Shown: positions 1 to 7,120 of the stretch, piece after piece
How positions within the stretch are numbered: position 1 is the first letter of the stretch
Layout of the letters: each line of letters begins with the position of its first letter
Origin: Bdellovibrionaceae bacterium UBA2351
Lineage (GTDB): Bacteria; Bdellovibrionota; Bdellovibrionia; Bdellovibrionales; Bdellovibrionaceae
DNA: 17,429 bases
Assembly: GCA_002344565.1 (NCBI GenBank)
Contig: DDTZ01000168.1
Span: forward strand, 1,782-19,210
Direction: 5' to 3'
Program-made: the position numbers and the translations under genes
Notes under the pieces: model-generated
Database searches by the model: none
The model's input: only the letters and a program-made list of their open reading frames with translations
Told to the model about the DNA's origin: nothing

Positions 1-630
1 AAAAAAAACCCCCCCCGCCACTACTACTGAATAGATAACGCCCGCTTTTTTAATTACCGGTTGGTAGGCCGGGTGAAGCAAGCCGAACGATTGAAAAATT
101 GAGCGCACACCGTGAGTTAGGTGGAAGCCTAGCAACACTAATGCCACCAAGTACCAGCCAACCGCCAACGGATTAGAGAAAACTTCATAAATCAAACGTG
201 CTAGATCGCGCATCACGACGCCATTTACCGTCGTTTCGTAATGAGGACCATATTTGAACGTCACCAAGTGAAGAATGATGAAGACCAAAATAATCGAACC
301 GTGAACGGCCATCCATTCTGACGCAAACGAGGCTGCCTTTTCGCCATTTGGTTTAGATGCATAACGAGTTCCACGCGATTCACGATTTTGCTTGGTCAGC
401 AATAAAGCTAAAACTACGTGAGTTACTAGCGCCAACACTAAGCCAATTTCAGTTCCGTAAAGCAAAATTTTATTGCTTACGATGGCGTGCCCATAGGAGT
501 TGTACATATCCGGACTAACCAAAATAGTCATATTGCCGGCCATGTGCCCAAAAATAAACCCGGCCCAGATTAGGCCACTAAGTCCCATGAGATACTTTTT
601 TCCCACGGTCGATTGAATGAAAGAAACCAT
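1..630 (-). CDS. sdhC: Succinate dehydrogenase cytochrome b558 subunit (SdhC), 3' end cut by window edge
   Basis: Membrane anchor of succinate dehydrogenase (complex II): it binds heme b and passes electrons from succinate to quinone in the inner membrane. The frame is open from ATG at 630 for 210 codons to base 1 without a stop, so only a short C-terminal tail is missing if the family length of about 200-240 residues holds. The ATG is preceded by an AGAGGAAAA ribosome site. I see about five hydrophobic helices with histidines at 29, 71, 110, 121 and 170. H29 and H71 fall almost where the heme-ligand histidines of the Bacillus subtilis di-heme SdhC lie (28 and 70), and H121 and H170 could be the second pair. 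The sequence near residues 15-35 (MGLSGLIWAGFIFGHMAGN) is typical of the b558 family. sdhA and sdhB would lie to the left, outside the window. A run of eight G (coding strand) followed by eight T sits at the very end. Confidence 0.9.
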   Translation of the reverse strand, partial: MVSFIQSTVGKKYLMGLSGLIWAGFIFGHMAGNMTILVSPDMYNSYGHAIVSNKILLYGTEIGLVLALVTHVVLALLLTKQNRESRGTRYASKPNGEKAASFASEWMAVHGSIILVFIILHLVTFKYGPHYETTVNGVVMRDLARLIYEVFSNPLAVGWYLVALVLLGFHLTHGVRSIFQSFGLLHPAYQPVIKKAGVIYSVVVAGGVFF

Positions 631-660
631 TGTTTTCCTCTTGTCTTTTAGTTTTCATTT

Positions 661-689
661 AAACTACCGCTTAGATCAAATTTTGTCTA
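661..689 (-). promoter_or_regulatory. Candidate sigma70 promoter for sdhC
   Basis: Read on the minus strand, TAGACA (684-689; five of six matches to TTGACA) lies 17 bases before TAGTTT (661-666; a weak -10, three of six). This would start transcription about 25 bases ahead of the sdhC ATG. The spacing is ideal but the -10 is poor, so this is only a candidate. Confidence 0.3.
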
Positions 690-828
690 AAATTTTCTCT
701 ATAACTGCCAGGCACCACGCTTTGCACCAACACGCACGGAAAACGCATTCAAACATTGCCTATTTGGCTGATGAGTTTTAAGTAATAAGTCTAGCGTTTA
801 ACATGATCCCTTTTCTGAAAGGACCTAT

Positions 829-1605
829 ATGAAAATTTTTGTCGGAATCAAACAGGTTCCCGATACGGAAACTAAAATCAAACTTCTTCCAAATGCTGCC
901 GGTGTTGATTTGACTGGTGTTAAATGGGTTGTAAACCCTTACGATGAATTTGCAATCGAAGAAGCGGTAAAAATCAAAGAAAAAAATCCTGGAACTCAGG
1001 TTTTTGCTATCACCTTGGGCCCAAAACAAAGAGCCTCTGAGGTATTAAGAACCGCACTAGCTATGGGTTGTGACGAGGGTGTTGTCGTAAACACAAACAC
1101 AGACCTTGATAACTTAGGCGTTGCAAAAGCCTTGGCTGCTGCTATCAAAGCAGAAGGTGGCTGTGACCTATTGTTGCTGGGAAAACTGGCAATTGACGAC
1201 AACGGCAGTTCGGTAGGACCAATGGTCGCTGAATTATTAGGCGCTCCCCATGTGAGCGTCGTTAGTAAACTAGAGTTAAGTGGAACGACTGCAAAAGCAG
1301 AGCGTGACATCGAGGGTGGCGCTAAGGAAGTTTTCCAAGTTCCTCTTCCATGCGTATTGACGGCCAACAAGGGCTTAAATATGCCTCGTTACGCAAGTCT
1401 TCCGGGAATCATGAAGGCCAAGAAAAAGGTTTTGAAAGAATACGAAGCTGAAGCCCTAGGCGTGGCCGCTGGTTCTGCGAAATCTAAATTCACTTCGTTT
1501 GCTATGCCAGACGACAAAACTGCTGTTAAAATGATCACTGGTGATGCTGGCGCACAAGCTCAAGAGCTAGCTCGTTTGCTTCGCGATGAAGCGAAAGTTC
1601 TATAA
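829..1605 (+). CDS. etfB: Electron transfer flavoprotein, beta subunit
   Basis: EtfB pairs with EtfA to form a soluble FAD/AMP heterodimer. It collects electrons from acyl-CoA and other dehydrogenases and hands them to ETF:quinone oxidoreductase. The 258-residue length is normal. Family signatures are clear: the N-terminal IKQVPDTE (residues 7-14), VNPYDEFAIEEAV (35-47), the nucleotide-binding stretch around LLLLGKLAIDDNGSSVG (114-130), and the dehydrogenase-recognition loop RYASLPGIMKAKKK (187-200) that docks onto partner dehydrogenases. The ATG at 829 follows an AAAGGA ribosome site. etfA starts 11 bases after the stop, so the two are certainly cotranscribed. The gene is divergent from sdhC, placing two electron-entry routes to the quinone pool back to back. 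The order etfB-etfA is the usual bacterial one. Confidence 0.96.
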   Translation: MKIFVGIKQVPDTETKIKLLPNAAGVDLTGVKWVVNPYDEFAIEEAVKIKEKNPGTQVFAITLGPKQRASEVLRTALAMGCDEGVVVNTNTDLDNLGVAKALAAAIKAEGGCDLLLLGKLAIDDNGSSVGPMVAELLGAPHVSVVSKLELSGTTAKAERDIEGGAKEVFQVPLPCVLTANKGLNMPRYASLPGIMKAKKKVLKEYEAEALGVAAGSAKSKFTSFAMPDDKTAVKMITGDAGAQAQELARLLRDEAKVL

Positions 1606-1616
1606 AGGAAATAATT

Positions 1617-2585
1617 ATGAATAAACTAGTCGTATTTTGCGAACACCATAATCAAAATCTAAAAAGAAGCTCGATTGAACTTCTTCAATTCGGTAAATCT
1701 AAAAATTTCCACGTAATCGGTATCGTTCTTGGATCTGAAGGCCAAAAACCAGCAGAACAAGCAACAGCAAATGGCGCCTCTGAAGTCATGTTCTTCAACG
1801 ATGTTAAACTTAACGGTTACAATCCTGAACTTTACCTAGCGGCTTTAGAAGCGGGAATCAAACAATCAGATGCTCGTCATGTGTTAGCTCCAGCATCTTC
1901 TATCGGCAAAGATGTATTCCCACGCCTAGCGGCTCGTATGGATTCATCATTAGCCAGTGACTGCGTATCTTTGAATATCGAAGACAACGCATTCGTGGCT
2001 AAAAAACCTATGTATGCTGGAAAATGTTTCGCGCAAGTGAACTTAAAAGACTCTCCGGTTCAAATCGTGTTAATGCGTGCCAACCAATTACCCGTGGCGG
2101 CCGCGGGGGCGGCTAACACGGGAGCAATTAAAACTCTACCTCTTCCAGAAGTAAGTCTAAAAACTATTCTGATGGAAGTGGTTAAAGGTGCTTCAGAAAA
2201 ACTAGATTTAACAGAGGCTAACGTTATCGTTTCTGGCGGTCGCGGACTAAAAGAAGCGGGCAATTTTAAAATGCTAGAAGAAATGGCCAACGTTCTGGGT
2301 GCTACGGTGGGCGCGTCTCGCGCGGTTGTAGATTCTGGATGGGTCGGGCATTCGATGCAAGTTGGTCAAACTGGTAAAACAGTGGCTCCCACATTGTACA
2401 TTGCTGTGGGTATCTCGGGGGCGATTCAACATTTAGCGGGGATGACGGGTAGTAAGGTTATCGTTGCAATCAATAATGATCCAAACGCACCTATTTTCCA
2501 AAAAGCCACGTATGGTATCGTTGGAGATCTTTTCGAAGTGGTTCCTAAATTAACCGAAGAATTCAAAAAATTACTTCATAAGTAA
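1617..2585 (+). CDS. etfA: Electron transfer flavoprotein, alpha subunit
   Basis: The FAD-carrying subunit of the electron transfer flavoprotein, 322 residues and full length. The N-terminal half is the ETF alpha/beta Rossmann-like domain. The C-terminal half carries the FAD domain: VIVSGGRGL (203-211), GASRAVVDSGW (232-242), QVGQTGKTVAP (248-258), LYIAVGISGAIQHLAGM (260-276) and AINNDPNAPIF (284-294), all matching the FAD phosphate and ring-binding loops of the family. The usual ADYG after the last motif is here ATYG (297-300), a small change next to the FAD site. The ATG at 1617 follows AAAGGAAAT, partly formed by the end of etfB. The next gene starts 14 bases after this stop. An ETF:quinone oxidoreductase gene is not in the window. 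Confidence 0.96.
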   Translation: MNKLVVFCEHHNQNLKRSSIELLQFGKSKNFHVIGIVLGSEGQKPAEQATANGASEVMFFNDVKLNGYNPELYLAALEAGIKQSDARHVLAPASSIGKDVFPRLAARMDSSLASDCVSLNIEDNAFVAKKPMYAGKCFAQVNLKDSPVQIVLMRANQLPVAAAGAANTGAIKTLPLPEVSLKTILMEVVKGASEKLDLTEANVIVSGGRGLKEAGNFKMLEEMANVLGATVGASRAVVDSGWVGHSMQVGQTGKTVAPTLYIAVGISGAIQHLAGMTGSKVIVAINNDPNAPIFQKATYGIVGDLFEVVPKLTEEFKKLLHK

Positions 2586-2599
2586 TATTTGGAACGACG

Positions 2600-3259
2600 T
2601 TGATTTTTAGAAAGTACTTTCTCTCTACTCTGATCTGGATTATTTACAAATCTTTGTATTTTACATGGCGGGTTCGTCTTCACGAACCCCCAGATCTTCA
2701 AAACACTCTTAAAGACAAAAGCAAGCCTATCATTTTCGCCCATTTTCACGGGGACGAAATTTCTTTGTTACAATTAATTGGACGTTATCGTATCGCAACC
2801 ATGTCCTCAAAAAGCAAAGACGGCGAAATGATGAGCGCGCTGATTCATTTAATGGGTGGAGCTACGTCTCGTGGTTCATCTTCACGAGGAGCCGTTGAAG
2901 CACTCAAAGGTCTAGTTAAGCTCATGAAAAAAGATCGCCACAATGCCAGCATGGCTGTCGATGGGCCCCGCGGACCAATTTATAAAGTAAAGCCGGGCGT
3001 ATTTGAAGTTTCTCGTTTGGTAGATGGTTACATTTATTATGGTGGCGTTCATTGCGATCGCGCATTTCATTTTCCGAAGTCGTGGAACAAAACATTTTTA
3101 CCCAAGCCGTTTGCACAAATCGACATCCTTTGGGTGGGACCTTTCGGGCCCTACGGTAAAGATCAAGACCCACGAGATCCAAAATTATTAGAAGAAGCAG
3201 AATCTCTTTTAATTTCAGCTAGATCAAAGGCCAAGGAACTGTTTGATCAGTCTAAATAA
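2600..3259 (+). CDS. DUF374-family lysophospholipid acyltransferase-like protein
   Basis: A 219-residue protein of the DUF374 (LPLAT-like) family, whose members are thought to transfer acyl chains to lipid A or phospholipid precursors at the inner membrane. An N-terminal hydrophobic stretch (about residues 7-23) would anchor it. Residues 48-53 (HFHGDE) fit the HX4D/E acyltransferase catalytic pattern. MSSKSKDGEMMS (68-79), RGSSSRGAVEALKG (91-104) and VDGPRGPIYKVKPG (120-133) are the family's characteristic blocks, the last being the acceptor/acyl phosphate region. The start is TTG at 2600: the only ATG/GTG/TTG codon between the upstream in-frame stop (2579-2581) and the conserved part, with GGAA six bases before it. 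Its place 14 bases after etfA suggests the same transcript, although no functional link between the two is obvious. The exact substrate cannot be read from the sequence. Confidence 0.82.
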   Translation: MIFRKYFLSTLIWIIYKSLYFTWRVRLHEPPDLQNTLKDKSKPIIFAHFHGDEISLLQLIGRYRIATMSSKSKDGEMMSALIHLMGGATSRGSSSRGAVEALKGLVKLMKKDRHNASMAVDGPRGPIYKVKPGVFEVSRLVDGYIYYGGVHCDRAFHFPKSWNKTFLPKPFAQIDILWVGPFGPYGKDQDPRDPKLLEEAESLLISARSKAKELFDQSK

Positions 3260-3322
3260 CGGTGTTAGATTTTAATAGAACCACATAGTTCGCGATATAA
3301 AATTTTAAAAAAGGATTTTTAA

Positions 3323-4150
3323 ATGCCTAAGTTCGCATGGGTTGTTGTATCTGGAGCCATCTTTTGTTCCGCGCTTTCGTTTGGACAAAAAAAAGGTGAC
3401 GAGGTTGTAGCGACCATTGGAAACACCAAGATAACTGTTAAAGATTTCAACGATAAGTTCAATCAAGCATTTAAGAACTCAGTGAATCCTCTACCAACTA
3501 AAAAGCAATTCCTTGAAGAACTTGTCCGTTTTGAAGTCGGTGTACAAGAGGCCGAAAAAAGAAACTTAGATCGCGATCCCATCGTACGCGATGCCATGAG
3601 ACGTGAACTGTATAAAGGTCTTCTTGAAAAAGAACTGGGTATGAAAGTACAAAACATGCCCATCACGGAAGCGGAAATGGCTGAGCACTACAAACGCAAT
3701 CCCGAAGTTCGTTTTAGCCATATTCTTTTTGAGTTAAAACCGAACCCGACGCCCGAACAAAGAAAAGAAGCGTTAGACCGCGCCAATAAGATTTTAGATG
3801 AAGTTAAAAAATCTAAGCGTCCATTTCCGGAATTAGTTAAGCTCTACTCCGATGATCCTCTTTCTAAACAAGTCGGCGGAGACGCTGGTTGGCAGTCTCG
3901 CTTAACGATCGTGCCGCAACTATACGATGCCGCAATATCTGGTAAGCCTGGAGAAATAAAGGGATTAATTGAAACTCAATTTGGTTTTCACATCATCAGA
4001 ATCACAGAACGTCGCACATACGAAAATGCAAGTAAACGTGCGGTTCGTTTATCTGTATTTGAAGAAAAACGTAAAAAGATTTTTGACGAATACATGGAAA
4101 AGTTGAAAAAGAACTATTCTATCAAGTCTAATCCAGATTTATTGGATTAA
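3323..4150 (+). CDS. Secreted parvulin-type peptidyl-prolyl cis-trans isomerase
   Basis: A 275-residue periplasmic foldase of the PrsA/SurA/PpiC type. The N-terminus (residues 1-21, ending SALSFG before QKK) looks like a signal peptide. Residues 27-125 form a SurA_N-like helical chaperone region, and residues 129-230 form one parvulin domain. Both histidines of the parvulin active site are present: H133 in RFSHILF and H223 in GFHIIRI. The GGDAGW (185-190) and FGFH turns are also typical. This is therefore the member of the three-gene set most likely to be an active proline isomerase. The ATG at 3323 follows AAAAAGGA. A TATAAA box (3296-3301) lies upstream but lacks a good -35. The next gene begins three bases after the stop. 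Confidence 0.9.
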   Translation: MPKFAWVVVSGAIFCSALSFGQKKGDEVVATIGNTKITVKDFNDKFNQAFKNSVNPLPTKKQFLEELVRFEVGVQEAEKRNLDRDPIVRDAMRRELYKGLLEKELGMKVQNMPITEAEMAEHYKRNPEVRFSHILFELKPNPTPEQRKEALDRANKILDEVKKSKRPFPELVKLYSDDPLSKQVGGDAGWQSRLTIVPQLYDAAISGKPGEIKGLIETQFGFHIIRITERRTYENASKRAVRLSVFEEKRKKIFDEYMEKLKKNYSIKSNPDLLD

Positions 4151-4153
4151 TCT

Positions 4154-5119
4154 GTGTTTGGTCGTTGTCTACTTGGACTGTTTGTCCTGCTTAGTATTCA
4201 ATGTACCAACCAGCAGCCCTCGCTTTCCAATAAACCCGTTTTGAAAATTAATGAAAACGTTATGTCGGCCAAAGAGTTTGCGAACAAATTGGCCATGCGG
4301 CTGCGCGAGCTTGATTCTTTAGCCGCCAAAGACCCGAACGTGAATTCACGTGTTAAAGACGAAATTATTAACTCGTTTATCGTTCGATCGCTGATGATTG
4401 ATTGGGCCTTAAAAAATAAAATATCGGTCTCTGATTCAGAAGTTGAAACAGAAACCACGCGTATCCGCGCGCTTTATCCAGATGACTTGGCGTTTCGTCG
4501 TATGCTCGCAGAAGAAAGCACCTCCTTTGCAGATTGGCAGGCAAATCTAAAATTAAATTTACTAGAGAAAAAAGTATCTACGGAAATTAATAAAAACGTA
4601 GCCAATCCAACGGAAGAGGAAATCAAGATTTACTATAACGAAAACAAAGAAAGCTTTCGCAAGAAAGAGCGCGTTTTTGTACAACAAATCGTGCTAAAAG
4701 ACCAAGCCCGAGCCGAGTACATTAAAGCCGAGCTCAAGAAGCAGCCTTTTGACGTCCTGGCTAAAAAATATTCCATTGCTCCAGAGTCTGTTAATGGCGG
4801 TATTGTTGGCTGGATCGAAAAAGACACTGTTGATTTCTTCTCGCCAATCTTTAAGTGGCCGTTGAATCAAGTCGGCGATATTATTACGTCGCCGTTTGGC
4901 GTCCACGTCATAAAAATCACTAAAAAAGAACCTGAGCGTATCCCTACACTTGAGGAAGAAAAGCCCAAAATCAAACGAAGAATCATTGAACTAAAAGAAA
5001 AATCGGCCTATGTTTCATGGATAGACAAGGAGCTACGTAGTAGCTCTGTATTTAAGGATATCGAATTGATATCCAGTCTAAAAATTGAAACCCGGGGCAG
5101 TCAAAATGAGAAGCGTTAG
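4154..5119 (+). CDS. Parvulin/SurA-family periplasmic chaperone, first active-site His replaced
   Basis: A 321-residue relative of the flanking proteins, probably exported. The start is GTG at 4154, three bases after the previous stop, with GGA nine bases before it. The N-terminus is hydrophobic and ends in Cys17 (VLLSIQC). That resembles a lipobox, but Gln at -1 is unusual, so lipoprotein status is uncertain. Residues 28-150 form a SurA_N/trigger-factor-like helical arm, and about 172-258 a parvulin domain. In the position of the first active-site histidine the protein has VQQIV (Gln177/178) where active members have SHIL; the second histidine is kept (H251 in GVHVIKI). This suggests weak or no isomerase activity and mainly chaperone function. 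A charged C-terminal helix (265-295) follows. The gene overlaps the next one by 14 bases. Confidence 0.84.
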   Translation: MFGRCLLGLFVLLSIQCTNQQPSLSNKPVLKINENVMSAKEFANKLAMRLRELDSLAAKDPNVNSRVKDEIINSFIVRSLMIDWALKNKISVSDSEVETETTRIRALYPDDLAFRRMLAEESTSFADWQANLKLNLLEKKVSTEINKNVANPTEEEIKIYYNENKESFRKKERVFVQQIVLKDQARAEYIKAELKKQPFDVLAKKYSIAPESVNGGIVGWIEKDTVDFFSPIFKWPLNQVGDIITSPFGVHVIKITKKEPERIPTLEEEKPKIKRRIIELKEKSAYVSWIDKELRSSSVFKDIELISSLKIETRGSQNEKR

Positions 5120-6071
5120 TCTCTTAGTTACCTTAGCTACATTATCCTTCGCTATTTTTTCCCATGCTGAACTCGTTGATCGTATTGTGGCCGTTGTTAA
5201 TTCTGAAATTATTCTAGAATCTGATTTTCAAAACCTGAAAAGCAAACTTAACGGCTCGGGCATGATTGACGAATCATTGGTTGATACAGATCAAGATACT
5301 TTAGCTAAAGATCGCTCCGCTCAATTGAATTATTTGATCAACGAGCGTCTTTTGGATTCTGAAGTTAAACGTTTAAATCTATCTGTCACTATGGAACGGG
5401 TTCAGATGGAAATCAAAGAAATGGCTAAACGTAACAACATTACCTCGGAAGAAGTTTTAGCCGCAGTTAAAGCGCAAGGTATGAATGTGTCTGATTACCA
5501 AGATTTCTTAAAAAATAGAATCGAACGTCAGAATTTATTAGAGCAAGAAATCATTTCTAAAATTCGCGTAACAGAAGAAGATGCGTTTTCCGAGTACTTG
5601 AAAAAACACCCGACAGCAAAAAATGCATCGTCGGAATTTAAAATTGCCCAAATTCTTTTTCGCGTCAAAAAAGGATCAACTCCTGAATCTGTTCTAGCCA
5701 AAGCCCAAGAGATCTACAATCGCCTAAAACGCGGTGAAAAATTTGAGACATTAGCGGAACAAAACAGCGAGGACCCTGATTTTTCGGCTGGTGGCCTGTT
5801 GGGAACGTTTCGAACCGGTGAGTTTTCTAAAGATATCGAAGAGGCTATAAAAAAAATTGAAGTCGGCGATGTTACCTCTGTCGTTCAAACTCGTCAGGGT
5901 TTCCATATTTTTAAATTGCTAGATACCAAAATGATTAAAGATCCTAAGTTTGAAAAAGAAAAACCAGCCATTACTGCCCAATTGGTTGAGCGCAATTTCA
6001 AACGCCAATTAAAAATTTGGCTTCAATCTAAAAAAGACGAATCTTACTTAAAAATAAATGAAGCTAAATAG
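5106..6071 (+). CDS. surA: SurA-like periplasmic chaperone / peptidyl-prolyl isomerase
   Basis: A 321-residue periplasmic chaperone resembling SurA, which escorts outer-membrane proteins to the BAM complex. I place the start at ATG 5106 because it gives a clean signal peptide (MRSVSLLVTL... cut after FSHA, residue 21); an earlier GTG at 5085 would add seven residues ahead of it. The mature protein opens with ELVDRIVAVVNSEIILESD (22-40), a SurA hallmark, followed by the SurA N-terminal helical domain to about 165. One parvulin domain follows (about 178-272), whereas E. coli SurA has two. The first active-site histidine is replaced (Gln182 in IAQILF) and the second is present (H267 in GFHIFKL). 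It overlaps pdxA by 14 bases; surA-pdxA adjacency is also known from E. coli, which supports both names. Confidence 0.87.
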   Translation: MRSVSLLVTLATLSFAIFSHAELVDRIVAVVNSEIILESDFQNLKSKLNGSGMIDESLVDTDQDTLAKDRSAQLNYLINERLLDSEVKRLNLSVTMERVQMEIKEMAKRNNITSEEVLAAVKAQGMNVSDYQDFLKNRIERQNLLEQEIISKIRVTEEDAFSEYLKKHPTAKNASSEFKIAQILFRVKKGSTPESVLAKAQEIYNRLKRGEKFETLAEQNSEDPDFSAGGLLGTFRTGEFSKDIEEAIKKIEVGDVTSVVQTRQGFHIFKLLDTKMIKDPKFEKEKPAITAQLVERNFKRQLKIWLQSKKDESYLKINEAK

Positions 6072-7032
6072 TAAAAACATCCTCATCACCACGGGTGATG
6101 CCGATGGTATCGGTTTTGAGGTAGCCGCCAAAGCGTTGTGTGAGCTACCGAAGAGTTATTTTAAATCCAATCGTATTTTTATTTTTGTAACAACGTCGTA
6201 TCAAAAAAAATATTTCGATTTATTAAGTAGGCACTTTTCATTAAATTCTATCACGTTGTCTTCGGAAGATTTCGCACTTGTAGATTTTCTCACGCCAACC
6301 AGGAAACCCATTCTAAATTTCATGATCTGTACCGATACGCCGGCAGATTGGATTTTTACTTTGTCTAAAGTTTGTTTAGAATATCCTTTATTCACGGCTT
6401 TGGTCACAGGCCCACTTTCCAAAACTCTAATTAAGGATTCTGGCTACTCGTTCATAGGCCATACTGAAATATTGGCTTATGTATCTAAAACAAAATCTTT
6501 GTTCATGGGATTTGTCGGCAAATATTTTAACGTAATTTTATTAACGGGCCATATTCCTACGAGCCGGGTTTCAAAAGAGTTAAAGAAGAATAACTGGAAA
6601 GCTATTTTTAAAATTGTAGGATCATTCCGAAAGGGACTTCCGGGAAAAGACAAACCGATAGCTATGGTCGGTGTAAACCCACATGCCGGCGAAAAGGGAA
6701 TGATTTCAACCGGCGAGGAACGCTACCTGATAACACAGATTCAACAACATGGAGGCGGCCTAAATATCCAAGGTCCGCTAGTTCCCGATGCCGCGTTTTT
6801 GAAGGCACACTGGGGTAAATACAGCGTTTATTTATGTCCTTATCATGATCAGGGTTTAATTCCGTTTAAAGCGATTCACGGTCAAGATTCCGGAGTTCAT
6901 GTAACGCTTGGCCTGCCGTTCGTTCGAACCAGTGTCGATCACGGTACCGCCAAAGAGATTTTCGGTAAAGATCGGGCCAATCCAAATTCGATGAAAGAAG
7001 CGCTGCTCTTAGCCGAACGCCTTTTGAAATAA
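6058..7032 (+). CDS. pdxA: 4-hydroxythreonine-4-phosphate dehydrogenase (PdxA)
   Basis: PdxA oxidises 4-phosphohydroxy-L-threonine with NAD; the product is condensed by PdxJ in the DXP-dependent route to pyridoxal 5'-phosphate. The 324-residue length matches the family. Visible motifs are VTGPLSK (116-122), GHTE (134-137), VNPHAGEKG (206-214), YHDQGLIPFK (262-271) and LGLPFVRTSVDHGTA (284-298). H165, H209 and H263 are the likely metal-binding histidines, matching E. coli H166, H211 and H266. Some normally rigid spots deviate: the N-terminal GDPAGIGPE is here GDADGIGFE (13-21), and GVNVTLGLP is GVHVTLGLP (279-287). The ATG at 6058 lies inside the end of surA without a clear ribosome site, so translation is probably coupled. 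A PdxA2-type sugar-acid phosphate dehydrogenase is less likely because no DUF1537 kinase is adjacent. Confidence 0.9.
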   Translation: MKLNSKNILITTGDADGIGFEVAAKALCELPKSYFKSNRIFIFVTTSYQKKYFDLLSRHFSLNSITLSSEDFALVDFLTPTRKPILNFMICTDTPADWIFTLSKVCLEYPLFTALVTGPLSKTLIKDSGYSFIGHTEILAYVSKTKSLFMGFVGKYFNVILLTGHIPTSRVSKELKKNNWKAIFKIVGSFRKGLPGKDKPIAMVGVNPHAGEKGMISTGEERYLITQIQQHGGGLNIQGPLVPDAAFLKAHWGKYSVYLCPYHDQGLIPFKAIHGQDSGVHVTLGLPFVRTSVDHGTAKEIFGKDRANPNSMKEALLLAERLLK

Positions 7033-7064
7033 CGTTAATTTCTGAGTATTTAGCGGAAAACTCG

Positions 7065-7093
7065 TTGAACTTAAAAAGCAACGAATCTATCAT
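7065..7093 (+). promoter_or_regulatory. Sigma70-type promoter for the phosphomannomutase gene
   Basis: TTGAAC (7065-7070; four of six) is followed after exactly 17 bases by TATCAT (7088-7093; five of six matches to TATAAT). The predicted start near 7100 gives a short leader of about 20 bases that holds the TAGGAG ribosome site. It sits between pdxA and the mutase gene, so the mutase can be expressed independently of the upstream operon. Confidence 0.6.
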
Positions 7094-7120
7094 CCTGTAT
7101 TCGGTTTAGGAGAAATATCT

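Noticed and set aside
756..788. Promoter for etfB from TTGCCT and a TAATAA/TAAGTA -10
   Set aside because: The TAATAA box is spaced 21 bases from TTGCCT, and the 17-base-spaced alternative is a poor match, so no promoter was called.
778..1370. Open frames on the minus strand opposite etfB
   Set aside because: They are low-complexity reflections of the etfB codons with no ribosome site and no recognisable protein features.
4154..4207. Firm lipoprotein call for the second parvulin
   Set aside because: Gln at the -1 position before Cys17 departs from the lipobox; left as uncertain.
5085..5105. GTG start for the SurA-like protein at 5085
   Set aside because: ATG 5106 begins a clean signal peptide; the added seven residues are atypical and deepen the overlap with the upstream gene.
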